In this document: positions 15,997 to 25,441 of the stretch, one piece after another | Numbering within the stretch: the first letter of the stretch is position 1 | Layout of the letters: the number at the start of each line of letters is the position of its first letter | Assembly (NCBI GenBank): GCA_049194865.1 | Contig: JBLZWL010000001.1 | Location: forward strand, 406,610-470,609 | Origin: Myxococcus terminator_A | GTDB taxonomy: Bacteria; Myxococcota; Myxococcia; Myxococcales; Myxococcaceae | Length of the DNA stretch: 64,000 bases | Reading direction: 5' to 3' | Notes under the pieces: generated by a model | What the model was told of the DNA's origin: nothing | Seen by the model: the letters and a program-made list of their open reading frames with translations, nothing else | The model's database searches: none | Position numbers and translations under genes: made by a program

Positions 15997-18303
15997 TCAA
16001 GGCCGAGGGAATCCAGCGGCGCACAGCACCTTCGAGCCGTCCTGCTGGCGCAGCGGTGAGCACTCCGACGCACGCTTCACCGAGTCCACCACCGCGTCCA
16101 CCGTCAACAGCTCCTGCAACACCTCCGGCTTGTCCGGGGCGCCGGGGCTGAGCACCAGATACATGGGCACGCCCGCGCGGCCATGGTCCGCCAGGCGCGC
16201 GGTGATGCGCGCATCGCGGCGCGTCCAGTCCGCCACGAAGAACGCCACCTTGTGCTGGGTGAAGGCCGCGCGCACCTCCTCGCGCGCCAGCACGGTGCGC
16301 TCGTTGAACTTGCAGGTGAGGCACCAGTCCGCCGTGAAGTCGATGAACACCGGCTGCCCCGCCGCCAGCGCGGAGGCCACCGCCTCGTCACTCCACGGCT
16401 GCGCCTGCGCCACCGTGGACGACGCCCGAGCCACGGGCGCCTCCTCCTCGAAGCGCAGCGCCGCCACGCCCGAGCCCACCAGCACCAGCGCCGCCACCGC
16501 CAGCGTGCCCCACCGACGCCTGCCCTCCTGGAGCTGCGACTGGCCATACACCCACGTGCCCAGGCCCACCGCGACGAGGAAGGCCAACAGCCGCGCCATG
16601 CCATCCACACCGGCCAGCCCGCCCATCACCCAGACGAGCCACACCGTGGTGCCCAGGAGCGCGAAGCCCAGCACCTGCTTGAAGCGCTCCATCCACGCGC
16701 CCGGCTTCGGCAGCTTCTGCGCGAGCCCCGGCACCAGCACCAACAGACAGAAGGGCAGCGCCAGGCCCAGGCCCAGCGCGGTGAAGACGGCGACCACCGT
16801 GAGCGGGCCCGCGGCGAAGGCGAAGCCCACCGCCGTGCCGAGCAGCGGCGCCGAGCACGGCGTGGCCAGCACCACCGCGAGCACACCCTCGCCCGCGCTG
16901 TGCAGCAGGCCGTGGCTCTGGTCCACCTTGCCCGCCAGCGCCGAGCCATCCAGGCCCACGTTGAAGACGCCGAAGAGGTTGAGGGCGAACGCCACCAGCA
17001 CCGCGCTCACCGCCGCGACGAAGAGCGGCTCCTGGAACTGGAAGCCCCAGCCCACGCCCGCGCCACCCGCGCGCACCGCCAGCACCGCGCCCGCGAGCGC
17101 CAGCATGCTCGCCACGATGCCACCCGCGTACGCCGCCGCGTGCGCGCCCACCCGGCCCTGCTCCTGGCGCACCATGCGCGTGAAGCCATACGCCTTGAGC
17201 GCCAGCACCGGGAACACGCACGGCATCAGGTTGAGCAGCGCGCCACCCAGGAACGCGAACAACAGCGCCATGCCCAGGCCCATCGACGACTCCGCGGGCG
17301 CGGCCGTCGCGGCGCTCGCCACCGGCTTCACCGCCGCGAGCGAGTCCTTGATGGAGGGCGCCTTCGCCACGACGGGCGCCGCCGCCGCGCCTGCCGCGAA
17401 GGGCGCCATCGGCACGTCGACTTCCAGCGCCTGATAGCCGGTGGCCGCCGTCCCCAGGCGCAGCACGCCCTTGAGTCGGGGCTCGGCCTGCGGCGCATCC
17501 GGCTCCGCCTTGCCCTTCAGCGCGAAGCGCCCCGGAGCCGTCTGCGTGAGCGTCACCTTGTCCACGCCGGGGATGCGCTCGGGGACGAAGGCATCCGCCT
17601 CCGCCGAGGGCACCGCGCCGCCGCCGGACTTCGCCACGGTGACGGTGCCAGTGAACTCCTGGCCCGCGGTGAGCTGCTTCACGTCCAGCGCGAGCGCGGC
17701 GGTGTGGCCGGTGTCCGCCACCGGGCGAGGCACCCGCGCCTTCGCCGCGTCGAACGTCGGCGTCGACTCCGCGTCCGCGAGCGTCGTCGGCCCCACGGGG
17801 ATGGAGCGCGTGAGCATCAGGTCGGCGGGGATGCAGTGCACCTCGCACACCAGCGCGTTCACGGCGGCTGACAGGTTCAGCGCGCCCGTGGCCTGCTCGG
17901 AGGCCTGGGCCTGCGCGAAGAGGAGCACCTCGCCGTCATAGCCGTGGGTGACGATGAAGCCATCGGGCGTGCGGAAGGTGCTCGGGAAGGGCCACTGGAG
18001 CGCGCCCACCGTGGAGCCGGGCGTGTCCCAGGTGACGTCCGTCTCCAGGCCGGAGTCGCCCGGGTTCTTCCAGTAGATGTGCCAGCCCGGGTCCAACCGG
18101 AAGCGCACTCCCACACGAAAGGTGTCGCCTGGCTTCACCTGGGTGGCATCCACCAGCAGCGCGGCCTCCAAGCGCGGGTCGCCCTCATCGGGAGCGCCCG
18201 TGGCCACCGCGGACGGAGGCAGCGCCGCCTGCGCCACCGCCGCCAGCAGCCACATGCCGATACCGCCCACCAGGGCGAGCCTCTTGGACACCGAGTGCTT
18301 CAT
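15997..18303 (-). CDS. DsbD/ScsB-family thiol:disulfide interchange protein
   Basis: Predicted 768 residues. After a signal peptide come a periplasmic immunoglobulin-like domain (about residues 30-330), a hydrophobic core of eight or so helices (NLMPCVFPVLALKAYGF and VVLATPCSAPLLGTA carry the conserved membrane cysteines), and a C-terminal thioredoxin domain with FIDFTADWCLTCKFNE. Such proteins carry electrons from cytoplasmic thioredoxin across the inner membrane to periplasmic partners. The ATG at 18303 begins a canonical signal sequence. It forms an operon with the downstream redoxin. Confidence 0.9.
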   Translation of the reverse strand: MKHSVSKRLALVGGIGMWLLAAVAQAALPPSAVATGAPDEGDPRLEAALLVDATQVKPGDTFRVGVRFRLDPGWHIYWKNPGDSGLETDVTWDTPGSTVGALQWPFPSTFRTPDGFIVTHGYDGEVLLFAQAQASEQATGALNLSAAVNALVCEVHCIPADLMLTRSIPVGPTTLADAESTPTFDAAKARVPRPVADTGHTAALALDVKQLTAGQEFTGTVTVAKSGGGAVPSAEADAFVPERIPGVDKVTLTQTAPGRFALKGKAEPDAPQAEPRLKGVLRLGTAATGYQALEVDVPMAPFAAGAAAAPVVAKAPSIKDSLAAVKPVASAATAAPAESSMGLGMALLFAFLGGALLNLMPCVFPVLALKAYGFTRMVRQEQGRVGAHAAAYAGGIVASMLALAGAVLAVRAGGAGVGWGFQFQEPLFVAAVSAVLVAFALNLFGVFNVGLDGSALAGKVDQSHGLLHSAGEGVLAVVLATPCSAPLLGTAVGFAFAAGPLTVVAVFTALGLGLALPFCLLVLVPGLAQKLPKPGAWMERFKQVLGFALLGTTVWLVWVMGGLAGVDGMARLLAFLVAVGLGTWVYGQSQLQEGRRRWGTLAVAALVLVGSGVAALRFEEEAPVARASSTVAQAQPWSDEAVASALAAGQPVFIDFTADWCLTCKFNERTVLAREEVRAAFTQHKVAFFVADWTRRDARITARLADHGRAGVPMYLVLSPGAPDKPEVLQELLTVDAVVDSVKRASECSPLRQQDGSKVLCAAGFPRP

Positions 18304-18511
18304 GCGTCTCCCGTTAACCCACCCGAAGCCGGCTCGCCAGCATCCGACGGGCCCCGCTTCCGAGGGAGAACCTTCCAGGCAGGGGGACATTCCCCGTGCC
18401 CGCTCGCGCCAGGGGCATGCGACGGGCCGTGGGACGTCCCGGGTGACGCGGTGCGAACACGAGGGCCCGCTCCGTCAGGGTGGGCAGCCGGGCGACCGGC
18501 GTGGGAGGGGC

Positions 18512-19765
18512 TCAGTCCTCCGACTTCCAGGGGGCCAGGGCGGGCAGCGGAAGCACGGGGCCCACGCGGCTCAAGGTGACGCGGGAGACCTCGGAGTGCG
18601 CGCGGCGCATCACCAGCGCCTGGGGCTGCGCGGCGCGGCGCTCGACGATGCGGCGCAGATCCGCCAGTCGCTCCATGTGGCGCTGCGGCGGGACTTCCTG
18701 CGAGCCCAGCCGCGCGAGCTTGTAGAGGGCGAGGTCGGCGGTCTCCAGCGCCTGCTCGGCGATGGCCTGCTGGCGGCGGCCCAGGGCCTTCCACGCGGAG
18801 GCCTCGGCGGACACCAGCTCCAGCTCCGCGGACACCGCGCGCACGAAGCGGCCCTCATCACTGTCTGGCAGCACGCGAGCCACCGGCACGGGCAGGCGCC
18901 GCGTGTCGGTGCCCTCCATGTACGAGGTCGTCACGCCCAGGCTCCAGTCGGCCGCGTTCAGCCTGCCGGAGAAGAGGACGCGACGCGGGAAGGACTGGGA
19001 CACGGCGCCCAGGGACGCGCTCATCGCGTCGCCCTCGACGCGAGAGGAGTAGCGGTGGCGGCAGCGCAGCTCCGAGAAGCCCGAGGGCAGCACGTACACG
19101 CGCGCGTCCGAGCCCACCTCGCCGAACAGCTCCGCGGACAGCGTGCCCACCGCCAGCGGCAGGCCCTCCGGGTCATCCACATGGACGAAGCCGGTGCCGG
19201 ACGGGCCGGTGAGCGCCTCCAGGATATCGGGCAGGTAGTGCCGCCCCAGTCCCAGCGCGTGCAGCACGACGCCGGACTCCACGACGCGCGCGCCCAGCGT
19301 CTTGAAGTCGGAGAGGTGCGAGGGGCCGACGGACGGCTCGCCATCCGTGAGCATCAGCACTTGCGGACGCGCGCCGGGGACGAGCACGCGGCGCACGGCC
19401 TCCGCGCCTCGCTCGATGGCCTCGTGCAGCGCGGTGCCCTCACCGGACTCCAGCCGAGACAGGGCCTTGAGGAACTGCGTCTTGGCGGCGGCGTCCATCG
19501 CGCGCACGGGCAGGAGCTGCTCTGGCTCCGCGTCGAAGGTCAGCAGGCCCAGGTAGTCGCGAGGACTGGCGCGCTCCACCAGGGACTGCGCGGCCTGCAC
19601 CGCCGCGAGCAACGGGACACCGCGCATGGACGCGCTGCGGTCCAGGACGAGGTTCGCCGTCACGGGGGCGCGAGGCGCGTCCGCGTCCGCCTCCAGCGTC
19701 ACGAGCAGCAGGACTTCGCGGCCGTTCTCCCCGTCGCGCTCCACTGCCAAGGCCGTCTGCTTCAT
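18512..19765 (-). CDS. von Willebrand factor A domain protein
   Basis: Predicted 417 residues. The VWA domain (about residues 35-210) has a complete metal-binding MIDAS: DRSASM (DxSxS), a Thr in GEGTALHEAI, and LMLTDGEPS. The C-terminal half is helical with no recognised motif. There is no signal peptide, so it is probably cytoplasmic, unlike the exported VIT/VWA lipoproteins. GGGAG precedes the ATG. Function unknown; VWA proteins commonly act in protein assembly with AAA ATPases, none of which is adjacent. Confidence 0.8.
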   Translation of the reverse strand: MKQTALAVERDGENGREVLLLVTLEADADAPRAPVTANLVLDRSASMRGVPLLAAVQAAQSLVERASPRDYLGLLTFDAEPEQLLPVRAMDAAAKTQFLKALSRLESGEGTALHEAIERGAEAVRRVLVPGARPQVLMLTDGEPSVGPSHLSDFKTLGARVVESGVVLHALGLGRHYLPDILEALTGPSGTGFVHVDDPEGLPLAVGTLSAELFGEVGSDARVYVLPSGFSELRCRHRYSSRVEGDAMSASLGAVSQSFPRRVLFSGRLNAADWSLGVTTSYMEGTDTRRLPVPVARVLPDSDEGRFVRAVSAELELVSAEASAWKALGRRQQAIAEQALETADLALYKLARLGSQEVPPQRHMERLADLRRIVERRAAQPQALVMRRAHSEVSRVTLSRVGPVLPLPALAPWKSED

Positions 19766-20045
19766 CCGTGCTCCCGCGCGCTCTCACGAGACATTCCGCC
19801 GCGAACCGCTCCGTGAGAGACGACGTCCCTCACGACCGGAAGTCTCATGGGCCACAACACCCGAAGGCTTGCATCCTCAAGGGAAGGCTTCCACGTCGAG
19901 GATGTGGGCAGACACACCTCGGAAGCAAGAGGTAGCACCCTTCACACCGTGCAGGGACGGGGGTAGGTCCTGACCGCGTGACCACCGGCCCGGGAGCCAC
20001 CCGCCTGGGGCGCCACCGCACGAGCCGAACCACCCGTTACAAAGA
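19766..20045. other. Non-coding stretch upstream of the VWA gene
   Basis: I see no credible gene here. It should hold the promoter of the VWA gene, but no clear sigma-70 elements stand out. Confidence 0.4.
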
Positions 20046-20047
20046 AG

Positions 20048-20078
20048 CGCCCCCGCGCATCCACCGGCCGCGGGGGCA
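20048..20078 (-). terminator. Hairpin after the 54-residue small gene
   Basis: A nine-base stem (GCCCCCGCG with CGCGGGGGC, minus strand) begins a few bases after the stop of the small gene and is followed by GCTTCTTTG. It is the best-looking terminator in this part of the window. Confidence 0.6.
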
Positions 20079-20083
20079 ACGAA

Positions 20084-20248
20084 TCACTCCGCCGCGCTCC
20101 AACCGCCCCACTTCTCCTCGGCATAGCCCCACATCCGGCCGCCAGGAGAACCATCCACGGAAATCACGGACTCACTCTCACCATCTTCAGCGAGGTCCAC
20201 ATACGGCAGCCCTTCATCGTCCATGTAGGTGGTGTCATCGTGAACCAT
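20084..20248 (-). CDS. Small 54-residue hypothetical protein
   Basis: The ATG at 20248 is preceded by a strong AAAGGAG six bases away and the frame ends at a TGA just before a clear hairpin. The product is acidic in its first half (MDDEGLPYVDLAEDGESE) and rich in Gly and Trp in its second (GGRMWGYAEEKWGGWSAAE). There is no hydrophobic segment or Cys. I do not recognise a family. The ribosome site and terminator support a real gene; function cannot be given. Confidence 0.55.
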   Translation of the reverse strand: MVHDDTTYMDDEGLPYVDLAEDGESESVISVDGSPGGRMWGYAEEKWGGWSAAE

Positions 20249-20650
20249 GTCCGACTCCTTTGGGCGCTCCGCTTCAGGGAAGGTGGACGGCCTTTCGGCT
20301 CGCCTCCTTGTGGGCGCCCCCCTGTTCGGTCCGCGTGGGTCCGCCCTATGCGGTGCCCGGCTTGCGACTCGTTGACCGATTTACCAACCATGGTGACCAT
20401 GTCGCCCCGCGCTGTAAAGCCCTTGGGGCATCAAAGTTCCAATCCCTGCTTCGGCCCCTCGCCCGCCTGCCTGCCCTCCAGCCTTCATCCCAATTATTTC
20501 AGTGGTTTAAAGAGGAGTTCAGTGCCCGACAGCCTGCGAGGCCATCGTACAAGGTAGGTCGGACTGGCGTCGGAGGGAACCACACAGCGGTCAACACTTG
20601 GCCATTTTCAAGGAGGCTGCCTGACAGTGTGGGTGTCAGTAAATCCGTGT

Positions 20651-20670
20651 AGCGAGCAAGCTTGCTCGCT
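20651..20670. promoter_or_regulatory. 20-bp perfect palindrome (putative operator)
   Basis: AGCGAGCAAG is followed directly by its reverse complement with no loop, 154 bases before the Fe-S oxidoreductase start. The lack of a loop argues for a dimeric regulator site rather than a terminator. Confidence 0.5.
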
Positions 20671-20720
20671 CGTGGCGCCGCTCCGTGCTTCAGTCCCGGA
20701 CACCCCGCCCGCTCAGCGCT

Positions 20721-20734
20721 TGATTCGAGAATCA
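20721..20734. promoter_or_regulatory. 14-bp palindrome TGATTC-GA-GAATCA (putative operator)
   Basis: A perfect six-base inverted repeat with a two-base centre, 89 bases before the Fe-S oxidoreductase start and 50 bases downstream of the 20-bp palindrome. Confidence 0.4.
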
Positions 20735-20823
20735 CCCCTGTTAGGGTTGACGGGCACTCCAGTTTTGCCGCGTCGCGGCAACGGGCCTTCCGCCGCGTCC
20801 CCCCAGAGGTCCTCCGAGTCCCA

Positions 20824-23040
20824 ATGAGTCCCATCATCACCGGCCTATTGCTTGCCATCGCCATCCCCATCTTCGTGATGACCATGTCTGGTCGCGTGGG
20901 CGTGTTGCTCGCGATGAAGAAGTCGGAGAACCGGCTCGACAACATCCCGCTGCGCATCAAGCGGCTCGTGCTCTTCGGGCTCGGGCAGAAGCGCATGGTC
21001 GACCCGGAGGAGTTCACCCCGGGCTTGATGCACGTGCTCATCTACGCGGCGTTCATGGTGCTGCAGGTGCGCACCATCATGATGTTCGCGATGGGCTTCT
21101 CGTCCGGCGCGCTGGAGCTGTTCACCGACCTGAGCCACCCGTTCTGGCTGGACAACACGGTGCTGCTGGGCGCCTACCGTGGATATCTGCTGATCAAGGA
21201 TCTGGTGGCGGCGCTGGCCCTGGTGGGCTGCGGCTACTACGTGTGGACGCGCTGGAAGGTGAAGCCGGACCGCATGTCGCAGTCCTGGGAGGCGTACCTC
21301 ATCCTGGGCTTCATCTCCGGCTTGATGGTCTCGGAGTTCATCTTCGGCGGCAGCCACATGGTGGCGGCGAACGCGGCGGCGGCGCAGGTGCCCATGGGCG
21401 CCACGCAGGTGCCCGCGACTCCGTCAGCGCTGGTGTGGTGGGAGCCGGTCACCAGCCTGACGGGCCTGGCGATGATGCCCCTGGGCCCCACGGCGGCGCA
21501 CGTGCTGGGCGTGGCGGGCTTCTGGACCCACCTCGTCATCGTCCTGGCGTTCCTGAACTTCCTGCCCATCGGCAAGCACTTCCACATCATCACCGGCCTG
21601 CCCAACGTCTTCTTCCAGCGCACCCACTCCACCGGCAAGCTGCCCACGCCGAATCTAGAGAAGGAAGAGTTCGGCACCGCCACGGTGAAGGACCTCACGT
21701 GGAAGCAGGGCCTGGATTTGTACTCGTGCACGGAGTGCGGTCGCTGCCAGACGCACTGCCCCACGTACATCACCGGCAAGCCGCTCACGCACAAGGCCGT
21801 CAACCAGGACCTGAAGCATTGGATCTGGGACCACGAGCAGTGGGTGGAAGAGGGCTACGGCCCCAACCGCATCAAGGAGCCGCTGCAGGAGATTGTCGGC
21901 GGCGCGCTGAGCGCCGAGACGGTGTGGGCCTGTACCAGCTGCGGCTGGTGCGAGCAGGCGTGTCCGGTGTTCATCGAGAACGTGCCGCGCCTCATCGACA
22001 TGCGCCGCTACCAGGTGCAGGTGAAGGCGGAATTCCCGCCTGAAATCCAGCGCGTGTTCGAAGGCATGGAGCGCCAGGGCAACCCCTGGGGCCTGGGCCA
22101 GGACCGTCGCGACGAGTGGGCCGAGGACCTGGCGCTGCCCACGTGGGGTGACGAAGGTGGCCCGTACGAGTACCTGTTCTTCGTGGGCTGCGCGGGCAGC
22201 TACGACGACAAGCAGAAGAAGGTCAGCCGCTCGCTGGTGAAAATCATGCGGGAGGCGGGCGTGAGCTTCGCCACGTTGTCCAAGCAGGAGATGTGCAACG
22301 GCGACTCCGCGCGCCGCATGGGCAACGAGTACCTGTACCAGACGATGGCGAAGACGAACGTCGAGTCGTGGAACTCGATGGGCGTCAAGGCGGTCATCAC
22401 CCAGTGCCCGCACTGCTTCAACACCATCAAGAACGAGTACCCGGAGTTCGGCGGCGAGTACCGCGTCATCAATCACACGGAGCTCATCAACGAGCTCTTG
22501 AAAGACAAGCGCATCAAGCTGTCCGCGGTGATGAACACCAAGCTGACGTACCACGACCCCTGCTACCTGGGCCGGCACAACGGCGTGTATGACGCGCCCC
22601 GCGAAGTGCTCAAGGCCATCCCCGGGCTGGAAGTCGTGGAGATGCAGCGCAGCAAGCGCGAGGGCTTCTGCTGCGGCGCCGGTGGCGGTCGCATGTGGAT
22701 GGAGGAGCACATCGGCACGCGCATCAACCACAACCGGTTGAACGAAGTCGCGCTGACCCTCAAGCACGCCGAGGACCCGACCACGCCGTTCCCCAACGCC
22801 GCGGACAAGAAGAAGCCGGGCCTGGTGGGCGACTACAAGGAGAAGGGCGGCACGGGCATCGTCGCCGTCGCGTGTCCCTTCTGCTCGACGATGCTCGGCG
22901 ACGCGGTCAACGACACCGGCCGCGAGGGGAACATCAAGGTCAAGGACATCACCGAGCTGGTCGCCGACGCGATGGAGACGCGCGCCGGCGCCGCGGGTGG
23001 CGTGGCTCCCGGCGCGACGCTGAGCGCCAAGCCGGAGTAA
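20824..23040 (+). CDS. Membrane-bound Fe-S oxidoreductase (EtfD/HdrD-like)
   Basis: Predicted 738 residues. The N-terminal third has several transmembrane helices (from MSPIITGLLLAIAIPIFVM to about residue 270). Two 4Fe-4S motifs follow: CTECGRCQTHCPTY (about residue 303) and CTSCGWCEQACPVF (about 371). The C-terminal half holds two CCG domains, with CQCPHCFN-type and HDPCYLGRHN...CCGAGGG elements. This layout matches membrane proteins that pass electrons from ETF or similar carriers to quinone, as proposed for actinobacterial EtfD in fatty acid oxidation. No ETF gene is adjacent, so the partner is unknown. Confidence 0.85.
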   Translation: MSPIITGLLLAIAIPIFVMTMSGRVGVLLAMKKSENRLDNIPLRIKRLVLFGLGQKRMVDPEEFTPGLMHVLIYAAFMVLQVRTIMMFAMGFSSGALELFTDLSHPFWLDNTVLLGAYRGYLLIKDLVAALALVGCGYYVWTRWKVKPDRMSQSWEAYLILGFISGLMVSEFIFGGSHMVAANAAAAQVPMGATQVPATPSALVWWEPVTSLTGLAMMPLGPTAAHVLGVAGFWTHLVIVLAFLNFLPIGKHFHIITGLPNVFFQRTHSTGKLPTPNLEKEEFGTATVKDLTWKQGLDLYSCTECGRCQTHCPTYITGKPLTHKAVNQDLKHWIWDHEQWVEEGYGPNRIKEPLQEIVGGALSAETVWACTSCGWCEQACPVFIENVPRLIDMRRYQVQVKAEFPPEIQRVFEGMERQGNPWGLGQDRRDEWAEDLALPTWGDEGGPYEYLFFVGCAGSYDDKQKKVSRSLVKIMREAGVSFATLSKQEMCNGDSARRMGNEYLYQTMAKTNVESWNSMGVKAVITQCPHCFNTIKNEYPEFGGEYRVINHTELINELLKDKRIKLSAVMNTKLTYHDPCYLGRHNGVYDAPREVLKAIPGLEVVEMQRSKREGFCCGAGGGRMWMEEHIGTRINHNRLNEVALTLKHAEDPTTPFPNAADKKKPGLVGDYKEKGGTGIVAVACPFCSTMLGDAVNDTGREGNIKVKDITELVADAMETRAGAAGGVAPGATLSAKPE

Positions 23041-23061
23041 CGGCACGCAAGCAGAGACCTG

Positions 23062-23094
23062 GGCCCGGAGGCTTCCACCGCGAAGCCCCGGGCC
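23062..23094. terminator. Bidirectional hairpin between convergent genes
   Basis: A stem of 12 pairs with one bulge (GGCCCGG-A-GGCTT with AAGCC-CCGGGCC) lies between the convergent Fe-S oxidoreductase and DUF2378 genes. Confidence 0.65.
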
Positions 23095-23111
23095 TTCGTC
23101 GTTTCAGGTGC

Positions 23112-23666
23112 TCACTTCACCCACTCCAGGAGGTACGTGCAGGCGGAGCCCTCGCGCGCGAGGATGGAGACGCGAGGCTCCTTCGCGCCGGAGAGGGTGA
23201 GCAGGAACTCCAGGACACCGACGTAGTAGAGGGGCCTGTCGTTGATGTCGCTGAGCCACAGCTCGGCGCGCCCGGGCGAGCTGGCCTTCACCAGCGTCTC
23301 CACGTAGTTGTCCGTGCCGCGAAAGCCCCGGTTGAGCTGGAACAGCATGAACTGCGGCCCCAGCGCGCGGGCGCCCACGCCCAGCATCCGGCCGAGCACC
23401 GTGGCCAGCAGGCCCTCCATCACGGTGTGGCCCAGCAGACGCCAGGCCTCGTCGAGCGGTTGGTCCGGCCACAAGTCCCGCAGCACGATGTGCTGCCAGC
23501 GCAGCCACGAGGCGATGGGATACGTCGGCTGCAGCGGCACGGACAAGTCCAACCCCGCCTCGCGCAGCAAGCGCCACGCGTCCTCGGACAGGCGGTCCTT
23601 CAACGCAATCTGGAAGAGGCCCTGCACCGTCCCGCTGAGGACGATCTTCGGCTCGGACATCGCCAT
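23112..23666 (-). CDS. DUF2378 / TIGR02265 family protein
   Basis: Predicted 184 residues. It matches the myxobacterial paralogous family by its pattern: VLSGTVQGLFQIAL, PTYPIASWLRWQHI, YRLLGHTVMEG-like helix (RLLGHTVMEGLLATVLGRML) and the C-terminal YYVGVLEFLL. Members are abundant in Myxococcus and restricted to this group; the function is not known. The start at 23666 is taken for the GGGGGAG seven bases upstream; an ATG six bases on is possible. A second member is at 61147-61758. Confidence 0.8.
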   Translation of the reverse strand: MAMSEPKIVLSGTVQGLFQIALKDRLSEDAWRLLREAGLDLSVPLQPTYPIASWLRWQHIVLRDLWPDQPLDEAWRLLGHTVMEGLLATVLGRMLGVGARALGPQFMLFQLNRGFRGTDNYVETLVKASSPGRAELWLSDINDRPLYYVGVLEFLLTLSGAKEPRVSILAREGSACTYLLEWVK

Positions 23667-23818
23667 GCGGTGGCTCCCCCGGGGCCTCGACATCAGCCTG
23701 CGCGAGGTCTCACTTCGAAATGAGGGCGGACCGTACGCGTGACGCCTCCCTCACGGTGCGGGCTCACTCGCGCGTGGAGGCTGGTGAACGCCGCGAGTGT
23801 CCGTACACGGACGCGTGC

Positions 23819-24295
23819 TCAGGGCTTGCGTTGCTTTTCCGAACGCAGCGCCCGCTCCAAGCGCTTCGTGGCCCCGTCATCCCCGAGCTTGCCCGCCACG
23901 TACGCACCCGCCGACGCGAGCTTGCGGCGAAAGTCGTCCTTCGGCGGAGGGGTGGGCGGGGAGGTAAGGCCCGGTCCGGTGATGGCATGGGAGCCCAGCA
24001 ACATGGGCACCATGGAGCGCTCGTCCTCGGTCGCGCTCTCCCAGAGCAGCGACACGGAGTTCGAGCTGCCATGGGCGGCGGCGATGATGACCGCGGACTC
24101 GCCGATGCGGTTCGTAATCGTCGCGTCCGCGCCCGCCTTCAGCAGCAGCTCCACGAGCCCGGTGTGTCCATCCCGCGCCGCCACCATCAGCGGCGTGAGC
24201 CCCTCGTCATCGAACGGATTGGGGTCCGCGCCCGCGTCGAGCTGGGACTTCAAGGACTCGCGGTCTCCCGCGAGCACGGCATCGAAGAGGGACAT
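23819..24295 (-). CDS. Ankyrin-repeat protein
   Basis: Predicted 158 residues. Two to three ankyrin repeats occupy residues 1-80 (DAGADPNPFDDEGLTPLMVAARDGHTGLVELLLKAGADATI). A Pro-rich linker and a basic helical tail follow. No signal peptide. GGAGG precedes the ATG. Ankyrin repeats mediate protein-protein contact; the partner is unknown. Confidence 0.85.
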   Translation of the reverse strand: MSLFDAVLAGDRESLKSQLDAGADPNPFDDEGLTPLMVAARDGHTGLVELLLKAGADATITNRIGESAVIIAAAHGSSNSVSLLWESATEDERSMVPMLLGSHAITGPGLTSPPTPPPKDDFRRKLASAGAYVAGKLGDDGATKRLERALRSEKQRKP

Positions 24296-24359
24296 GGCAG
24301 CCTCCTGACGGACAGCATCGCGCCTCGCGAGCGCGGATGCCAGTGACGCCAGGATGGGA

Positions 24360-25331
24360 CTACAGCGGGCCGTACGAGGGCTCGGCCGCGCTGGGCACGG
24401 CGAGCGTGACGGAGTTGGACGGCGTCGCGCTCACGGTGGACCGGTAGATGCCCGGGTCCCCACCCGCCGAGTCAGCGAAGAGGAAGCCGACCTGGGCCGC
24501 TCCCGTCCACACCGGCCACGTCTCCTGCGCACTCGCGCCGCCGTAGCTCGTGACACGCCGCAAGGCCCCCAGGCGACCTCCGCTCAGGGTGCCCACGTAG
24601 GTGCGCACGCTGCTCGACGAGCCGCGCCCGTCCAGCGCCACCTGCGAGCCATCCGGCGACACCGCGACGCGGTTGGCCACGGCCACGACGTCGTTGCCCA
24701 GGGACGAGTAGACGATGGCGCCTCCGGAGACCGGCACGTACGCCAGCTGGTTGAGTTGCTGGAGTCCGCTGCCCGCGGGCGCGACGACGGCGGTTCCGTT
24801 GGGGACGAAGGACGGCGCCCCAAAGGCGACGGAGAGATTGGGGGTGAGCTCCTGGAAGCCGCTGCCGTCCGTGTTCACCCGCCCCAGCGAGGTGAGGGAG
24901 CTGTTGCCGGGGGAGAAGACGAAGACGACGCTGCGGCTGTCCGGGCTGAAGGTGGGCGTGCGGAAGTTGGTGCAGCCCCGCGCGCAGGCCGCGTCGTTCT
25001 CGCTGAACAGCGTGGCCACGGTGCCGCCCGTGGTGGGCACCGTCCGCAGCGAGGTGGCGCCGCCGCGCTGGACGAAGACGATGCTGCGGCCATCTCTCGA
25101 CACCGAGGGCCAGTAGGCGCCGCCGGTGCTGGTCAGCCGCTGCGGACTGTTGGGGTCTCCCGCGTCATCCACCACGAAGACGTTGCGGTCGTCCTCGCGC
25201 ACGAAGGCGAAGCCCTTGCTGAACCGGACGCTGCCCGCGCCACCGCCACCACCGTCATCCTCGAACGGCTCGCAGCCACCCAGCAGCCCCACCGCCAACA
25301 GCCCACCGACGAAATACCGCGTCCCCGTCAT
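24360..25331 (-). CDS. TolB-like beta-propeller lipoprotein
   Basis: Predicted 323 residues. The signal peptide ends in LLGGC (lipobox), followed by a Gly-rich spacer. The rest is built of WD40-like PD40 blades with the DGRSIVFV, PTFSPDSRSVVFVFS and VSPDGSQVALDG signatures. It is probably anchored in a cell-envelope membrane and binds a protein or glycan; no enzyme motif is visible. The ATG at 25331 is preferred to an overlapping GTG for its spacing from GGAG. Confidence 0.8.
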   Translation of the reverse strand: MTGTRYFVGGLLAVGLLGGCEPFEDDGGGGGAGSVRFSKGFAFVREDDRNVFVVDDAGDPNSPQRLTSTGGAYWPSVSRDGRSIVFVQRGGATSLRTVPTTGGTVATLFSENDAACARGCTNFRTPTFSPDSRSVVFVFSPGNSSLTSLGRVNTDGSGFQELTPNLSVAFGAPSFVPNGTAVVAPAGSGLQQLNQLAYVPVSGGAIVYSSLGNDVVAVANRVAVSPDGSQVALDGRGSSSSVRTYVGTLSGGRLGALRRVTSYGGASAQETWPVWTGAAQVGFLFADSAGGDPGIYRSTVSATPSNSVTLAVPSAAEPSYGPL

Positions 25332-25441
25332 CACAGTCGCTCCACGTAACCGGCCCGGTCCAAGTGCCCCGCACTACAGGGCGCGCCGGGTCGGACGTCA
25401 ACGCGAGCGACGGCATTCACGGGCGGCCCCGCGTGACGACT

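Larger units (their letters stand above)
20249..20823. other. 575-bp intergenic region with two palindromes
   Basis: Less G+C rich than its surroundings. It lies between the divergent small gene and the Fe-S oxidoreductase gene and holds two perfect palindromes listed separately. I see no further gene. Confidence 0.5.

Noticed and set aside
20741..20775. Possible sigma-54 (GGGCAC...TTGC) or sigma-70 (TTGACG) promoter before the Fe-S oxidoreductase
   Set aside because: The GG-GC distance is two bases too long for sigma-54, and no -10 element lies 16-18 bases after TTGACG.
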